Below, piece after piece: positions 7,589 through 15,167 of a DNA stretch of 64,000 bases. The notes below the pieces were generated by a model. That model saw only the letters and a program-made list of their open reading frames with translations. It was not told where the DNA came from and made no database searches. Source of the DNA: Pseudoponticoccus marisrubri (GTDB lineage Bacteria; Pseudomonadota; Alphaproteobacteria; Rhodobacterales; Rhodobacteraceae). The stretch's first letter is position 1. Each line of letters starts with the position of its first letter. The stretch spans positions 1-64,000 of the forward strand of contig NZ_LPXO01000009.1 of NCBI RefSeq assembly GCF_001482405.1, given 5' to 3'. A program made the translations under genes and the position numbers.

Positions 7589-9643
7589 ATGATACCCCCC
7601 CTCGCTGCGGCGCTTGCCGACCGCGGTTTCGACACGCTGACGGCCGTGCAGGAGGCCGTCACCGATCCCGCCCTGCAGGAGGCCGACCTGCTGGTCTCGG
7701 CGCAGACCGGTTCGGGCAAGACGGTGGGCTTCGGTCTGGCCATCGCGCCGACCCTGCTGGGAACCGAAGAGCGCTTCGGCCCCGCCGCCGCGCCGCTGGC
7801 GCTGGTCGTGGCCCCCACGCGCGAGCTGGCCTTCCAGGTCATGCAGGAGCTGCGCTGGCTCTATGCCGGGACCGGTGCGCAGGTCACAGCCTGCGTCGGC
7901 GGCATGGATATTCGGCAGGAACGCCGCGCCTTGGAGCGGGGCACGCATATCGTCGTGGGCACGCCCGGGCGGCTCTGCGACCACATCCGGCGCGAGGCGC
8001 TGGATCTCGGCGAAGTGCGGGCCGTGGTGCTGGACGAGGCAGACGAGATGCTTGACCTCGGCTTCCGCGAGGACCTGGAGTTCATCCTCGCCTCGGCGCC
8101 CGAGACGCGGCGCACGCTGCTGTTCTCCGCCACCGTCTCTCCGATGATCGCGCGGCTGGCCGAGCAGTTCCAGCGCGACGCGCGGCGGATCAACACGATC
8201 GGCGCCGGCCAGCAACATGCCGATATCGCCTACAGCGCGCTGCGCGTGGCCCATGGCGACAGCGATCATGCGATCTTCAACCTGCTGCGCTACCATGCCG
8301 GCGAAAGCGCCATCGTCTTCGCCAATACCCGCGCGCAGGTCACCCATCTGGCCGCGCGGCTGAGCAATCGCGGCCTGGCGGTGGTGTCGCTCTCGGGCGA
8401 GCTGAGCCAGTCCGAGCGCGGGCAGGCCTTGCAGGCCATGCGTGACGGGCGGGCGCGGATCTGCGTGGCCACCGATGTGGCGGCGCGCGGCATCGACCTG
8501 CCGAATCTCAACCTGGTGATCCATGCCGATCTGCCCTCCAACACCGAAAGCCTGCTGCACCGCTCGGGCCGCACCGGCCGGGCCGGGCGCAAGGGCATGT
8601 CGGCGCTGATCGTGCCGCCCAAGGCGGTGAAAAAGGCCGAGCGCCTGCTGAAATGGGCCAAGATCCGGGCCGAATGGACCGTCCCGCCCTCGGCCGACGA
8701 CATCCTGCGGCAGGACGAGGCGCGGCTGTTGGACGATCCGCAATGGCAGGAGGCGCCCTCCGAGACCGAGCAGGCGCTGGCTGCAAGGCTGCTGGAGGCG
8801 CACGGGGCCGAGGCGGTCGCCGCCGCGCTGGTCCGCCTGCATCTCGCCCGCGAGGGCGCGCCCGAAGAGCTGCAAAGCCCCGACCAGCCGGTCAAGCGCG
8901 CCCCGCGCGAATTCGGGCCCAGCCGCTGGGTTGCCCTGTCGGTGGGCCGCGACAAGCGGGCCGAGCCGCGCTGGCTGCTGCCCATGCTGCTGCGCGCCGG
9001 CAACCTCGACAAAACGGCGATCGGCGCGATCCGGGTGCAGGACAGCGAGACCTTCGTCGAGATCGCAGAGCCCGCCTTTGACGGGTTCCTTGCCGCGCTC
9101 GGCCCCGAGGGCGCGCTGGACGAGGGGATCGCCGCGCGCGCACTGGACGGCGTGCCCCAGACCGGCCCGCGCCCCCGCGGTCCGGCCGGGCCCGAGGGCA
9201 AGGGGCCGCGCAAGCCCTTCAGACCCGCGACCGCCGCACCGGACGATGCCGCACCGCGCCCCAAGCCCAAGCCGTTCAGAGCCGACCGCATCGACGGCGA
9301 CGGACCACGTCCGAAGGCCAAGCCCTACAAGGCCGACCGGCCGACCGGTGATGACACGCGCCCGCGGGGCAAACCCTACAAGGGCGACCGCGTCGACGGG
9401 GACGGCCCCCGCCCGAAGTCCAAGCCCTACAAGGCCGACCGGTCGACCGGTGACGACACGCGCCCGCGGGGCAAGCCTTACAAGGCCAAGCCGACCGACG
9501 GCGACGGCGCGCGGGGCAAGCCCTACAAGGGCAAGCCGGCGAAACCCGGCAAGCCGCGCGCCGAGCGTCCCGGGACCGCGGGCAAGGGCAAGCGGACCGC
9601 GGGGCAGGGCGGCGACGCCCCACCGCGCCGCCCGCGCTCCTGA
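7589..9643 (+). CDS. DEAD-box ATP-dependent RNA helicase with DbpA-type C-terminal domain
   Basis: A 684-residue RNA helicase. The core carries the Q motif (FDTLTAVQEAV), motif I AQTGSGKT (38-45), PTRELA, TPGR, DEAD (149-152), SAT, ATDVAARGID and HRSGRTGRAGR. Around residues 450-520 (FGPSRWVALSVGRDKRAEP onward) lies a DbpA-like RNA-binding fold. The rest, about 560-684, is a basic low-complexity tail built of KPYK-containing repeats. I chose MIPPLAAALADRGF as start: it begins the Q-motif domain and has GGAG upstream, while the longer open frame adds 36 unrelated residues. Likely roles are ribosome assembly or RNA turnover. It converges on tctA with six bases between. Confidence 0.93.
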   Translation: MIPPLAAALADRGFDTLTAVQEAVTDPALQEADLLVSAQTGSGKTVGFGLAIAPTLLGTEERFGPAAAPLALVVAPTRELAFQVMQELRWLYAGTGAQVTACVGGMDIRQERRALERGTHIVVGTPGRLCDHIRREALDLGEVRAVVLDEADEMLDLGFREDLEFILASAPETRRTLLFSATVSPMIARLAEQFQRDARRINTIGAGQQHADIAYSALRVAHGDSDHAIFNLLRYHAGESAIVFANTRAQVTHLAARLSNRGLAVVSLSGELSQSERGQALQAMRDGRARICVATDVAARGIDLPNLNLVIHADLPSNTESLLHRSGRTGRAGRKGMSALIVPPKAVKKAERLLKWAKIRAEWTVPPSADDILRQDEARLLDDPQWQEAPSETEQALAARLLEAHGAEAVAAALVRLHLAREGAPEELQSPDQPVKRAPREFGPSRWVALSVGRDKRAEPRWLLPMLLRAGNLDKTAIGAIRVQDSETFVEIAEPAFDGFLAALGPEGALDEGIAARALDGVPQTGPRPRGPAGPEGKGPRKPFRPATAAPDDAAPRPKPKPFRADRIDGDGPRPKAKPYKADRPTGDDTRPRGKPYKGDRVDGDGPRPKSKPYKADRSTGDDTRPRGKPYKAKPTDGDGARGKPYKGKPAKPGKPRAERPGTAGKGKRTAGQGGDAPPRRPRS
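9269..9541 (+). repeat. 51-bp tandem repeats encoding the KPYK tail of the helicase
   Basis: Units begin at 9269, 9320, 9371 and 9422 (51 bp each), then a shortened 45-bp unit at 9473 and a partial one at 9518. Two unit types alternate: one ends DGDGPRPK and the other TGDDTRPRG. The higher-order period is therefore 102 bp. All units stay in frame with the helicase gene. Confidence 0.85.
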
Positions 9644-9649
9644 GCGGGC

Positions 9650-11140
9650 TCAGCGCCGGCGGCGGTTGCGGATCACCGGCAACTGCGAGATCAGCATGGC
9701 CAGCAGCGCCGCGCTCAGCACAGCCGAGATCGGATGGCTGACAAGGTCGTAGAGGAAGCGGCCCACATCCTGCTGCGCGGCGATCATCGCGCGGCGGTAG
9801 TTGGAATCGATCATCGGGCCCAGGATCACGCCGAGGATGATCGGCCCCACCTGGAAGCCGTAGCGCTTGAGCAGGTAGCCCGCCACGCCGAATCCCAGCG
9901 CCCAGGTGATGTGCACCGGGTTGTTCTGGATCGCGTAGGCGCCCACCGCCGACAGCACCACGATCAGCGGGATCAGGATGGCGCGCGGGCATTCGACCAC
10001 CTTGGTGAAGACCCGGATCCCGGTCAGCCCGAAGACCAGCAGGAACAGGTTGGCCAGAGTCAGGTTGCCGACGATGAACCAGAACAGGTGCGGCGTGTCC
10101 GACAGCAACAGCGGGCCGGGCTTCAGCCCGTGGATGTAGAGCGCGCCGATGATGATGGCGGTCACCGCGTCGCCGGGGATGCCCAGCGTCAGCATGGGCA
10201 CGAAGGCGCCGCCCACCGCGGCATTGTTGGCCGCCTCGGGCGCGATCAGCCCCTCCTTGGCGCCTTCGCCAAAGGGCACCTCGGGGTCGCGGGTGCTGCG
10301 CTTGGCCTGGTCATAGGCCAGCAGCGCCGCGATATCGCCGCCGGTGCCGGGCAGGGCGCCGATCAACGTGCCCAGCCCCGAGGATTTCAGCGCCAGCGCG
10401 AGATAGCGCCGCACATCCGCCCAGGCGGGCACGATGCGCGAGACCGCCTGTTTCACCGGCGTGGCGGCCACATGCTCCAGCTGGACCAGCGCCTCGGCCA
10501 CGCCGAAGAAGCCGATCATCGCCACGACGAAGGGCACGCCCCCCATCAGGTTGATCGAGCCATAGGTGAAGCGCGTCTCGGCGGTCATCGGGTCCAGCCC
10601 GACCATGCCGATCATCACCCCCAGCGCGCCGGCAAAGGCGCCCTTGGCAAAGCTCTCGCCCGACAGGGTGCCGACCAGCAGGATGCCGATGATGCCCAGC
10701 AGCATGTATTCGCGCGAGGTGAACTTGATCGCGAATTGCGCAATCAACGGTGCGGCGAGGGCCAGCGCCAGCACGCCCAGCAACCCGCCCATCACCGACA
10801 TCACGGTGGAGAGCGCGATGGCCTCGCCGGCCTGTCCTTTCTGCGCCAGCGGGTAGCCGTCCAGCGCGGTGGCGATGGCGCTTGGCGCGCCGGGAATGTT
10901 CAGCAGGATCGCGGTGCGCGCGCCGCCATAGACGCCGCCCACATAGACCCCCGCGATCAGCGCCAGCGCGGCGTTGACCTCCCACTTGAAGGTGAAGGAG
11001 ATCAGGATCGAGGCCGCCATGGTCACCGACAGGCCCGGGATGGCGCCCACGTAGATGCCCGCCAGCGTCCCCAGCGCAGTCAGCCCCAGCAGGTAGGGAT
11101 CCACCCAGGAGGTGGCGAAATAGCCCAGCGTCTCGATCAT
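9650..11140 (-). CDS. tctA: Tripartite tricarboxylate transporter large membrane subunit TctA
   Basis: A 496-residue polytopic inner-membrane protein with about 12 hydrophobic segments. Family marks include YVGAIPGLSVTMAASILISFTF near the N-terminus, the YVGGVYGGARTAILLNIPGAPSAIATALDGYPLA block and GALPGTGGDIAALLAYDQAKR. It is the main transport subunit of a sodium- or proton-driven, binding-protein-dependent carboxylate transporter. The start MIETLGYFATSWV overlaps the tctB stop by ATGA. It ends in a basic RNRRRR tail. The substrate is undetermined; TTT systems take citrate, tartrate, terephthalate and many other carboxylates. Confidence 0.95.
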   Translation of the reverse strand: MIETLGYFATSWVDPYLLGLTALGTLAGIYVGAIPGLSVTMAASILISFTFKWEVNAALALIAGVYVGGVYGGARTAILLNIPGAPSAIATALDGYPLAQKGQAGEAIALSTVMSVMGGLLGVLALALAAPLIAQFAIKFTSREYMLLGIIGILLVGTLSGESFAKGAFAGALGVMIGMVGLDPMTAETRFTYGSINLMGGVPFVVAMIGFFGVAEALVQLEHVAATPVKQAVSRIVPAWADVRRYLALALKSSGLGTLIGALPGTGGDIAALLAYDQAKRSTRDPEVPFGEGAKEGLIAPEAANNAAVGGAFVPMLTLGIPGDAVTAIIIGALYIHGLKPGPLLLSDTPHLFWFIVGNLTLANLFLLVFGLTGIRVFTKVVECPRAILIPLIVVLSAVGAYAIQNNPVHITWALGFGVAGYLLKRYGFQVGPIILGVILGPMIDSNYRRAMIAAQQDVGRFLYDLVSHPISAVLSAALLAMLISQLPVIRNRRRR

Positions 11141-11613
11141 GACCACAGGCTCCCGCCCGGCAGGACGACCTTGAAGACCATCCGGAACAGCACGTGGATC
11201 GCGCCCACCGAGGCCAGCGCCAGCACCAGCGCGACCAGCGGCCCGCGCGTCCACAGCATCCAGATCGCCACGAAGAGCAGCCCGCCCGAGGCCACGAGGA
11301 AGCCCAGCAGCGGGATCGCCGCGCCATAGGCTGCGACCAGCGCCGCAAACAGCACCACGCGCAACGGGAACAGGTAGGCGACCAGGCCGCGCAGGCCGCG
11401 CGTCTCGGCCTGCGGGCGGCGCAGCGTGTCCGACAGGATGACCAGCGCGGTCACCACCATCACGCCCGAGGCAAGCATCGGCATCACGCCCCCCGTGGTC
11501 AGCCCCTCGAACCCCGAGATCGCATGCGATTGGTGGAACGCGAAGCCGGCAAAGAGCACGAGAAGCAGGGCGAACAGCCGTTCACCGGGGCGCAGCGGGG
11601 CAGGGGAGGGCAT
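11137..11613 (-). CDS. tctB: Tripartite tricarboxylate transporter small membrane subunit TctB
   Basis: A 158-residue membrane protein with four hydrophobic helices: LFALLLVLFAGFAFH, MLASGVMVVTALVILS, VVLFAALVAAYGAAIPLLGF, and LVALVLALASVGAIHVLF. It fits TctB in size, topology and position between tctC and tctA. Its stop overlaps the tctA start by ATGA. It is the small partner of TctA in the membrane complex. Confidence 0.88.
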   Translation of the reverse strand: MPSPAPLRPGERLFALLLVLFAGFAFHQSHAISGFEGLTTGGVMPMLASGVMVVTALVILSDTLRRPQAETRGLRGLVAYLFPLRVVLFAALVAAYGAAIPLLGFLVASGGLLFVAIWMLWTRGPLVALVLALASVGAIHVLFRMVFKVVLPGGSLWS

Positions 11614-11632
11614 GGGGGAAATCTTCGGGGTT

Positions 11633-11661
11633 GGCCCGCCCGCTTCTGGCGCGGGCAGGCC
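11633..11661 (-). terminator. GC-rich hairpin between tctC and tctB
   Basis: GCCCGC (11638-11643) pairs with GCGGGC (11651-11656), extended by GGCC at 11633-11636 and 11658-11661 with a bulge. There is no U-run behind it. It lies just after the tctC stop, so it is probably an mRNA stabiliser or attenuator that raises the binding protein level above the membrane subunits. Confidence 0.5.
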
Positions 11662-11670
11662 GGTGTCATG

Positions 11671-12663
11671 TCAGGGGCGTTCGATGCCCAGCTCCTCGGG
11701 GCTGACCTTGGCGGCGCCGGTATCCTGCAGCGCCCAGGTTGTGACCTGCTGCCACTTGGCCAGGAAATCCACGGCCTCCTGCCCGGTCATGTTCATCACC
11801 ACGTTGCCGCGGTTGGCCATCAGGTCCAGAAAGGTCTCGTCCTCGGCGGCGGTCGCGAAGGCGTCGGTCAGGGTCTGCTTGACGTCATCGGGCACGTCGG
11901 CGCGCACGAAGACGCCGTAGAACGGCCCCCAGGGCAGGAAGCGCGCCATCTCGGGCAGGGTGTCGGTGATCGCGGGCACGTCGGGCAGCGTGTCCACCGG
12001 CTCGGGGTTGACCACGGCCAGCGCGCGCATCGTGCCGGCCTTGACCTGCTCGGCCGCGGCCGAAATGCCGGTGGGCATGAAATCGACCTCGCCGCCCAGC
12101 ATGGCGGTCAGGCCCGGGCCCTCGCCGTCGAAGGGGATCGCGGTCACGTCGAACTCGGTGGCGTTCGAGATCAGCGCCCCGATGGTCGAGGGCAGGCCGC
12201 CCGGCCCGGTCGAGCCCATCTTGACTGCGCCCGGGTTCGCCTGGATGGCGTCCAGCAGGTCGGACAGGGTCTGGTACTCGCTCTCGGCCGGCACCGCGAT
12301 CACGGCCACGCCGCGGCCGAGGATGTTGATCGGGTACATGTCGCCGTAATCGATGTCCGACACGCCCATCACGCCGTGCAGCTGCGGGTTCTCGGCGCCG
12401 TAGAGGAAGGTATAGCCATCCGCCGGCGCGGCATTGACGAAGGCGGTCGAGATCGCGCCCGCGCCGCCGGACTTGTTGAGCACCACGATCTGCGTGCCAA
12501 GCGCCTCTTCGGCGGCGGGGTTGATCGCGCGCGCCACCGTGTCGGTCGCGCCGCCGGCACCCCACATGACCACGCCCAGCACCTCGCGCTCGGGATATTC
12601 GGCCAGTGCCGGCGCCGCCGACAGCGCCAGCGCCGCGACGGCCAGCTTGATGGATTTCAGCAT
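11671..12663 (-). CDS. tctC: Tripartite tricarboxylate transporter solute-binding protein TctC (Bug family)
   Basis: A 330-residue periplasmic protein with a signal peptide at about residues 1-21 (SIKLAVAALALSAAPALA, cleavage before EYP). It shows the Bug/TctC pattern: a WGAGGATDTVARAINPAAEEALG loop, VVLNKSGGAGAISTAFVNAAPADGYTFLYG, and KMGSTGPGGLPSTIGALI. It delivers a carboxylate to TctBA. It is first in the operon, followed by a hairpin before tctB. Length is normal. The ligand cannot be read from the sequence. Confidence 0.92.
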   Translation of the reverse strand: MLKSIKLAVAALALSAAPALAEYPEREVLGVVMWGAGGATDTVARAINPAAEEALGTQIVVLNKSGGAGAISTAFVNAAPADGYTFLYGAENPQLHGVMGVSDIDYGDMYPINILGRGVAVIAVPAESEYQTLSDLLDAIQANPGAVKMGSTGPGGLPSTIGALISNATEFDVTAIPFDGEGPGLTAMLGGEVDFMPTGISAAAEQVKAGTMRALAVVNPEPVDTLPDVPAITDTLPEMARFLPWGPFYGVFVRADVPDDVKQTLTDAFATAAEDETFLDLMANRGNVVMNMTGQEAVDFLAKWQQVTTWALQDTGAAKVSPEELGIERP

Positions 12664-12710
12664 CTTGTCCTCCCAGGGGCCTTGCCGGCCTCGTTTCCGT
12701 TGATGGCGCC

Positions 12711-12739
12711 AGAATTTACAATTCGCCCGACAGGGTCAA
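12711..12739 (-). promoter_or_regulatory. Possible promoter of tctC
   Basis: On the minus strand TTGACC (12739-12734) is followed after 17 bp by AATTCT (12716-12711), about 48 bp before the tctC start. The -35 match is good and the -10 weak. It lies in the only AT-richer stretch between pepT and tctC. Confidence 0.35.
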
Positions 12740-12835
12740 CGCCCGTTTTGTGCCCCGGCTGCGGACGGTGCGTTAATTGAATTACCATAATGTTGATTCT
12801 CGGAGTCAGTACCATCGTCGCGCCCCTCAAAGGCT

Positions 12836-12860
12836 CCGGCGTCGTCACGGACGACGCCGG
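12836..12860 (-). terminator. Hairpin terminator after pepT
   Basis: A perfect 10-bp stem, CCGGCGTCGT with ACGACGCCGG, closes a five-base loop CACGG. AAAGG and CCTTT flank it and could extend the stem. It begins 12 bp after the pepT stop. The following T-run is short (TTT), so it is a moderate intrinsic terminator. It separates the pepT cluster from tctCBA. Confidence 0.7.
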
Positions 12861-12871
12861 GCCCTTTCACG

Positions 12872-14122
12872 TCAGTCGGCGGATCCCGCCGCGTCCAAGA
12901 TGGCCAGGCAGACCTGGGTGGCGGCGGTCATGTCCTGGACCGAGATCCATTCCAGCGGGCCGTGGATCTCCTGCATGCCGGTGAACAGGTTCGGCGTGGG
13001 CAGGCCCAGTTCGGTCAGGCGCGATCCGTCGGTCCCGCCGCGCAGCGGCTCCGAGCGCGCCTCAATCCCCAGCCCCGCCATCGCGTCGCGCGCCAGTGTC
13101 ACCGGGGTCATGTCGCTGTCCAGCGCGTAGCGCATGTTGCGGTACTGCTTGCGGATCTCGCAGGTGATGCGGGCGCGCGGCTCGGTCGCCTGCACGGCGT
13201 CGCAGACGGCGCGCACGATGCGGCCCTTCTCCTCCAGCCCGTCCATCTCGAAATCGCGCAGGATCAGCGAGATCTTCATCTCGGCCGCGTTGCCGCTCAT
13301 CTCGGTGGCGTGGATGAAGCCCTCGTGCCCCTCGGTCAGCTCGGGCGTCATGCCGCCCTGCGGCAGCGTCGTCATGATCCGCGAGGCCAGCGTGATGGCG
13401 CTGACCAGCTTGCCCTTGGCCTTGCCCGGATGGACCGAGACGCCGGTCACGGTGATCTCGGCAGCATCGGCCGAGAAGCTGTCATAATCGATGCGCCCGA
13501 TCTCGCCCCCGTCCAGCGTATAGCCGAAATCGGCGCCAAGATCGCCCGGCAGGTCGGGATGCACGCCGCGGCCGATCTCTTCATCCGGGGTGAAGGCGAT
13601 GCGCAGCGGCGGGTGCGACAGGTCCGGCGTTTCCAGCAGGTGGCGCAGGACGGTCATGATGATCGCCACGCCCGCCTTGTCATCGGCGCCCAGCAGCGTG
13701 GTGCCCGAGGCGGTGATGATGTCGTCACCCGCCTTGGTGCCCAGGTAAGCGTTGTGGGCGGGCGACAGCACCAGGTCGGGCGCGTCGGGAAAGCGGATCT
13801 CGCCCCCGTCGTAATTGCGTAGGACGCGCGGCTTGACGCCCGAGGCGGCGAATTGCTCGGTCGTGTCGACATGGGCCAGCAGCGCGATGGTCGGGCCGGG
13901 CACGGTGCCCGGCACGCCGGCCAGAACCGTGCCGTAGCCGGTCAGGGTCACGTCCGCCGCACCCATCGCGGTCAGCTCCTCGACCAGCAGGTTGAGCATG
14001 TCGAACTGGACATCGGTGCTGGGCGTCGTGTCGGAGCCGGAATCGCTCTGGCTGTCGATGGCGGTGTAACGCAGCAGGCGCTCTTCAAGCTCGGCGGACA
14101 GGCGGGCGGGATCGGTGGTCAC
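12872..14122 (-). CDS. pepT: Peptidase T (tripeptide aminopeptidase)
   Basis: A 416-residue zinc metallopeptidase of family M20B that removes the N-terminal residue of tripeptides in the cytoplasm. Visible motifs: LLAHVDTTEQF (metal His and catalytic Asp), LLGADDKAGVAII (bridging Asp), AFTPDEEIGRGV (catalytic Glu and metal Glu), YTLDGG and LRGGTDGSRLTELGLPTPNLF. I chose the GTG at 14122: GAAGGA lies nine bases upstream, and the first ATG would overlap the preceding ATPase gene by over 40 bp. It is the last gene of the second peptide transporter cluster and presumably degrades its cargo. Confidence 0.92.
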   Translation of the reverse strand: MTTDPARLSAELEERLLRYTAIDSQSDSGSDTTPSTDVQFDMLNLLVEELTAMGAADVTLTGYGTVLAGVPGTVPGPTIALLAHVDTTEQFAASGVKPRVLRNYDGGEIRFPDAPDLVLSPAHNAYLGTKAGDDIITASGTTLLGADDKAGVAIIMTVLRHLLETPDLSHPPLRIAFTPDEEIGRGVHPDLPGDLGADFGYTLDGGEIGRIDYDSFSADAAEITVTGVSVHPGKAKGKLVSAITLASRIMTTLPQGGMTPELTEGHEGFIHATEMSGNAAEMKISLILRDFEMDGLEEKGRIVRAVCDAVQATEPRARITCEIRKQYRNMRYALDSDMTPVTLARDAMAGLGIEARSEPLRGGTDGSRLTELGLPTPNLFTGMQEIHGPLEWISVQDMTAATQVCLAILDAAGSAD

Positions 14123-14144
14123 GTGGGTCGGTCCTTCTTTGGCG

Positions 14145-15167
14145 TCAGGCGGGCACGGCAAGCCCGTGGCGCCCGACCTCTTCGGCAAAATGGCAGGCGG
14201 CCACCTGCCCCGCGCCGACCGGCGCCAGGGCGGGGGCCGTCTCGCGGCAAACGGGCTGCGCCAGCGGGCAGCGCGGGTGAAAGCGGCAGCCCGAGGGCAG
14301 ACCCGCCTGCGAGGCGGCGTCGCCCGGCAGGCGGATGCGCGTGCGGCGGGTCTTGCCGGCGCGGTGCTCCGGCGCGGCCCGGATCAGCAGCCGCGTATAG
14401 GGATGGGCGGCGCCGGTGACCAGCGTCTCGACCGGTCCTTCCTCGAGCACGGCGCCCAGGTACATCACCGCGATCCGGTCGGCCATGTAGCGCGCCACGG
14501 ACAGGTCATGCGTGATGTAGAGATAGGTCACCCCGGTGTCGCGCTGCAGCCCGCGCATCAGGTTCATCACGCCCGAGCGGATCGACACGTCCAGCATCGA
14601 GACCGGCTCGTCCGCGATCACCACGCGCGGCTTGATGATCAGCGCGCGCGCGATGGCGATTCGCTGCAGCTGGCCGCCGGACAGTTCCGACGGAAAGGCA
14701 TCGGCAAAGCTGGCCGCGGGGCGCAGTTCGACCGCCTCCAGCATCTCCAGCACCGCGGCGCGCAGCCCCGTGCGCGGCACCAGCCGGTGCAGCGTCAGCG
14801 GCTCGGCCAGCGACTGGCCCACCGTCATGCGCGGGTTGAGCGCATCATAGGGGTTCTGGAAGATCATCTGCACCTTGGCGCGGAACGCCTTGAGCGCGGC
14901 GCCGGTCAGCCCGGTCACATCCCTGCCCTCGAACAGCACCCGCCCCGCGGTGGGCCGTTCCTGCAGCGTGGCGATGCGCCCCGCCGTGGTCTTGCCCGAG
15001 CCGCTTTCCCCCACTACGGCGAGCGTCTGGCCGGGATGGAGCTTCAGGGTGACGTCATCGGCGGCGATCACCGGCGGGTCGGCGCGGCCGGTCAGCCGGG
15101 CGAGGATGCCGGGATCGGTGTTGTAGACCATGCGCAGCGTGTCGAGTTCGAGGATCGGCTGGGTCAT
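14145..15167 (-). CDS. Peptide ABC transporter ATPase (DppF/OppF-like)
   Basis: A 340-residue ATPase. It shows Walker A GESGSGKTTAGRIATL, a QMIFQNPYDALNPRMTVGQSLAEPL Q-loop block, the signature LSGGQLQRIAIARAL, Walker B VVIADEP and the H-loop YITHDL. The C-terminal oligopeptide extension has four cysteines or histidines (GCRFHPRCPLAQPVC and a later ACHF). The start [12 protein letters not shown] overlaps the stop of the fused permease-ATPase by ATGA. It pairs with the ATPase half of that fusion to power a family-5 peptide importer. Confidence 0.92.
   Translation of the reverse strand: MTQPILELDTLRMVYNTDPGILARLTGRADPPVIAADDVTLKLHPGQTLAVVGESGSGKTTAGRIATLQERPTAGRVLFEGRDVTGLTGAALKAFRAKVQMIFQNPYDALNPRMTVGQSLAEPLTLHRLVPRTGLRAAVLEMLEAVELRPAASFADAFPSELSGGQLQRIAIARALIIKPRVVIADEPVSMLDVSIRSGVMNLMRGLQRDTGVTYLYITHDLSVARYMADRIAVMYLGAVLEEGPVETLVTGAAHPYTRLLIRAAPEHRAGKTRRTRIRLPGDAASQAGLPSGCRFHPRCPLAQPVCRETAPALAPVGAGQVAACHFAEEVGRHGLAVPA

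Noticed and set aside
9269-9541. Regularly spaced repeats considered as a CRISPR array
   Set aside because: The units are contiguous, in frame with the helicase gene and encode KPYK motifs; there are no unique spacers.
9734-12780. Long plus-strand open frames opposite tctA, tctB and tctC
   Set aside because: The same antisense artefact; the translations are low-complexity and the opposite strand has complete Tct proteins.
12657-12848. A 63-codon minus-strand frame upstream of tctC
   Set aside because: It overlaps the tctC start and the pepT terminator region and shows no known protein features.
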